A stretch of DNA of 6,883 nt from Microcaldota archaeon (GTDB lineage: Archaea; Micrarchaeota; Micrarchaeia; Micrarchaeales; CABMGC01), in NCBI GenBank assembly GCA_030040265.1, contig JASHUB010000015.1, positions 1 through 6,883 of the forward strand, given 5' to 3'. Shown one piece after another: positions 6,222-6,883 of the stretch. How positions within the stretch are numbered: position 1 is the first letter of the stretch; each line of letters begins with the position of its first letter. Under the pieces are notes generated by a model, which saw nothing but the letters and a program-made list of their open reading frames with translations, did not search any database and had not been told where the DNA came from. A program made the translations under genes and the position numbers.

Positions 6222-6227
6222 CGATGA
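6209..6227 (+). promoter_or_regulatory. C/D translational-coupling junction
   Basis: CAAGCTGGTGTGACGATGA holds the stop of gene C (TGA 6219-6221) and the start of gene D (ATG 6224). GGTG at 6215-6218 can serve as a weak Shine-Dalgarno motif 5 nt before the ATG. The 2-nt gap and sequence repeat the A/B junction at 2131-2149, with two substitutions. Confidence 0.55.
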
Positions 6228-6883
6228 ATAGGATGATGATATTACCGGTGCTCGCATTCCTCTTCATAGCCACCGGCATCGCCAACGCAGGCACCATACT
6301 GCCCGACTGCAGCGTGCTGTTCAGCCCGGGAGACCCGTACGTGACCACGTTCCTGAACCCTGACGCGTACGGAACAGGGCTCTACATCGGGCTGATGTTC
6401 TACGCGCTGGTGGTGGTGGTCACCATGCTGGCAGTCGTGGGCGTCCTGTACGGCATAGGGTACGCATTCAGGATAGAGAAGCTCATGGCATTCGGGCGCA
6501 CGGAGGTGCTCGAGAGCGTGTTCAGCATAGCGCTAGTGATAACGATAATATTCGGCATCAGCGCATTCGACGGCATGTCGGCATTCGTGACCAACGTGGC
6601 ATACAGCGGCATAGCCAACGCCGGAGGGGCGGGTGGCAGCGTCACGATGGGCGGCGCGAACCTCTACGTGGGCATATGCAATACGCTCACGTCGAACATA
6701 GGGGGCCTCATAGCTTCGCTGATAGGGATCAGCGCAAGCAACGTGCTGCTCAACTTCTTCACCTCGTTCTACATACAGCTTGCGCCTTTCGACCGCGGCA
6801 TAATAGGCTACGTTCCGGGCATAACTTTCTCGCCTTTCGCCGGGATGTCCGCGGTTTACACCGCGGTTAACATAGCCATGGGA
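6224..6883 (+). CDS. Polytopic membrane protein D, 5' part (truncated by window edge)
   Basis: 220 residues are present with no stop before the edge. A signal peptide (Arg3, hydrophobic core, likely cleavage after ANA before Gly23) leads to a short stretch with Cys29, then a hairpin (about 52-80 and 95-113). Its loop AFRIEKLMAFGRTEVLESVF (Glu94) aligns with the gene B loop LREKFRGASRYEVIQAVV, so D is closest to B in this part. A Gly-rich loop (ANAGGAGGSVTMGGAN) and a further hydrophobic stretch (about 158-185) follow. GITFSPFAGMSAV (199-211) matches GMTFKPLAGYAML in gene C. By comparison with A to C, an Arg motif and several more helices should lie beyond the window. No Ig-like insertion is present between signal peptide and hairpin. 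The ATG is set by the signal peptide and by its equivalence to the start of gene B. Function is unknown; it is probably a fourth subunit of the same complex, by inference. Confidence 0.8.
   Translation, partial: MNRMMILPVLAFLFIATGIANAGTILPDCSVLFSPGDPYVTTFLNPDAYGTGLYIGLMFYALVVVVTMLAVVGVLYGIGYAFRIEKLMAFGRTEVLESVFSIALVITIIFGISAFDGMSAFVTNVAYSGIANAGGAGGSVTMGGANLYVGICNTLTSNIGGLIASLIGISASNVLLNFFTSFYIQLAPFDRGIIGYVPGITFSPFAGMSAVYTAVNIAMG

Overview
The window looks archaeal, probably from a DPANN lineage close to Micrarchaeota. This is inferred from gene character and not from any marker gene. The support is: AT-rich TATA-box-like elements in an otherwise GC-rich sequence (925-933, 138-147), an almost leaderless start at 962, ATA as the favoured isoleucine codon despite the GC content, tightly packed same-strand genes, and large charge-poor surface and membrane proteins of no familiar bacterial type. 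No RNA gene, mobile element or CRISPR array is visible.

Layout: (1) 1-128, the 3' end of a gene for a probably secreted, sequon-rich protein. (2) 178-912, a six-helix membrane protein with its own promoter, resembling archaeal DUF4013/DUF7847-type membrane domain proteins. (3) 962 to beyond 6883, a four-gene operon starting at a TATA box (925-933). Genes A (962-2143), B (2146-4797), C (4794-6221) and D (6224 to the window end, truncated) follow one another with 2-nt gaps or a 4-nt overlap.

Genes A to D appear to be divergent paralogues. Each has a signal peptide, a two-helix transmembrane hairpin whose connecting loop ends in an E-[V/I]-x-[Q/K/E] motif, and an extracytoplasmic region. A, B and C continue into a polytopic core with a [G/S]-I-[I/V]-[L/M]-R-[A/S] motif and a final helix followed by a short tail with Gly and Lys. 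B carries an additional ectodomain of about 490 residues between signal peptide and hairpin: an eight-cysteine segment and four Ig/PKD-like repeats, each with one cysteine pair. The A/B and C/D junctions are nearly identical at DNA level (17 of 19 bases), suggesting that the block grew by tandem duplication.

Working hypothesis (inference): the operon encodes a hetero-oligomeric envelope complex. Its subunits resemble VirB6/TrbL/CedA-type translocation-channel proteins, with a VirB2-like hairpin at the N-terminus, and B supplies a surface-exposed, possibly adhesive arm. No ATPase gene (HerA/VirB4/CedB type) lies inside the window, so a transport role is not shown.
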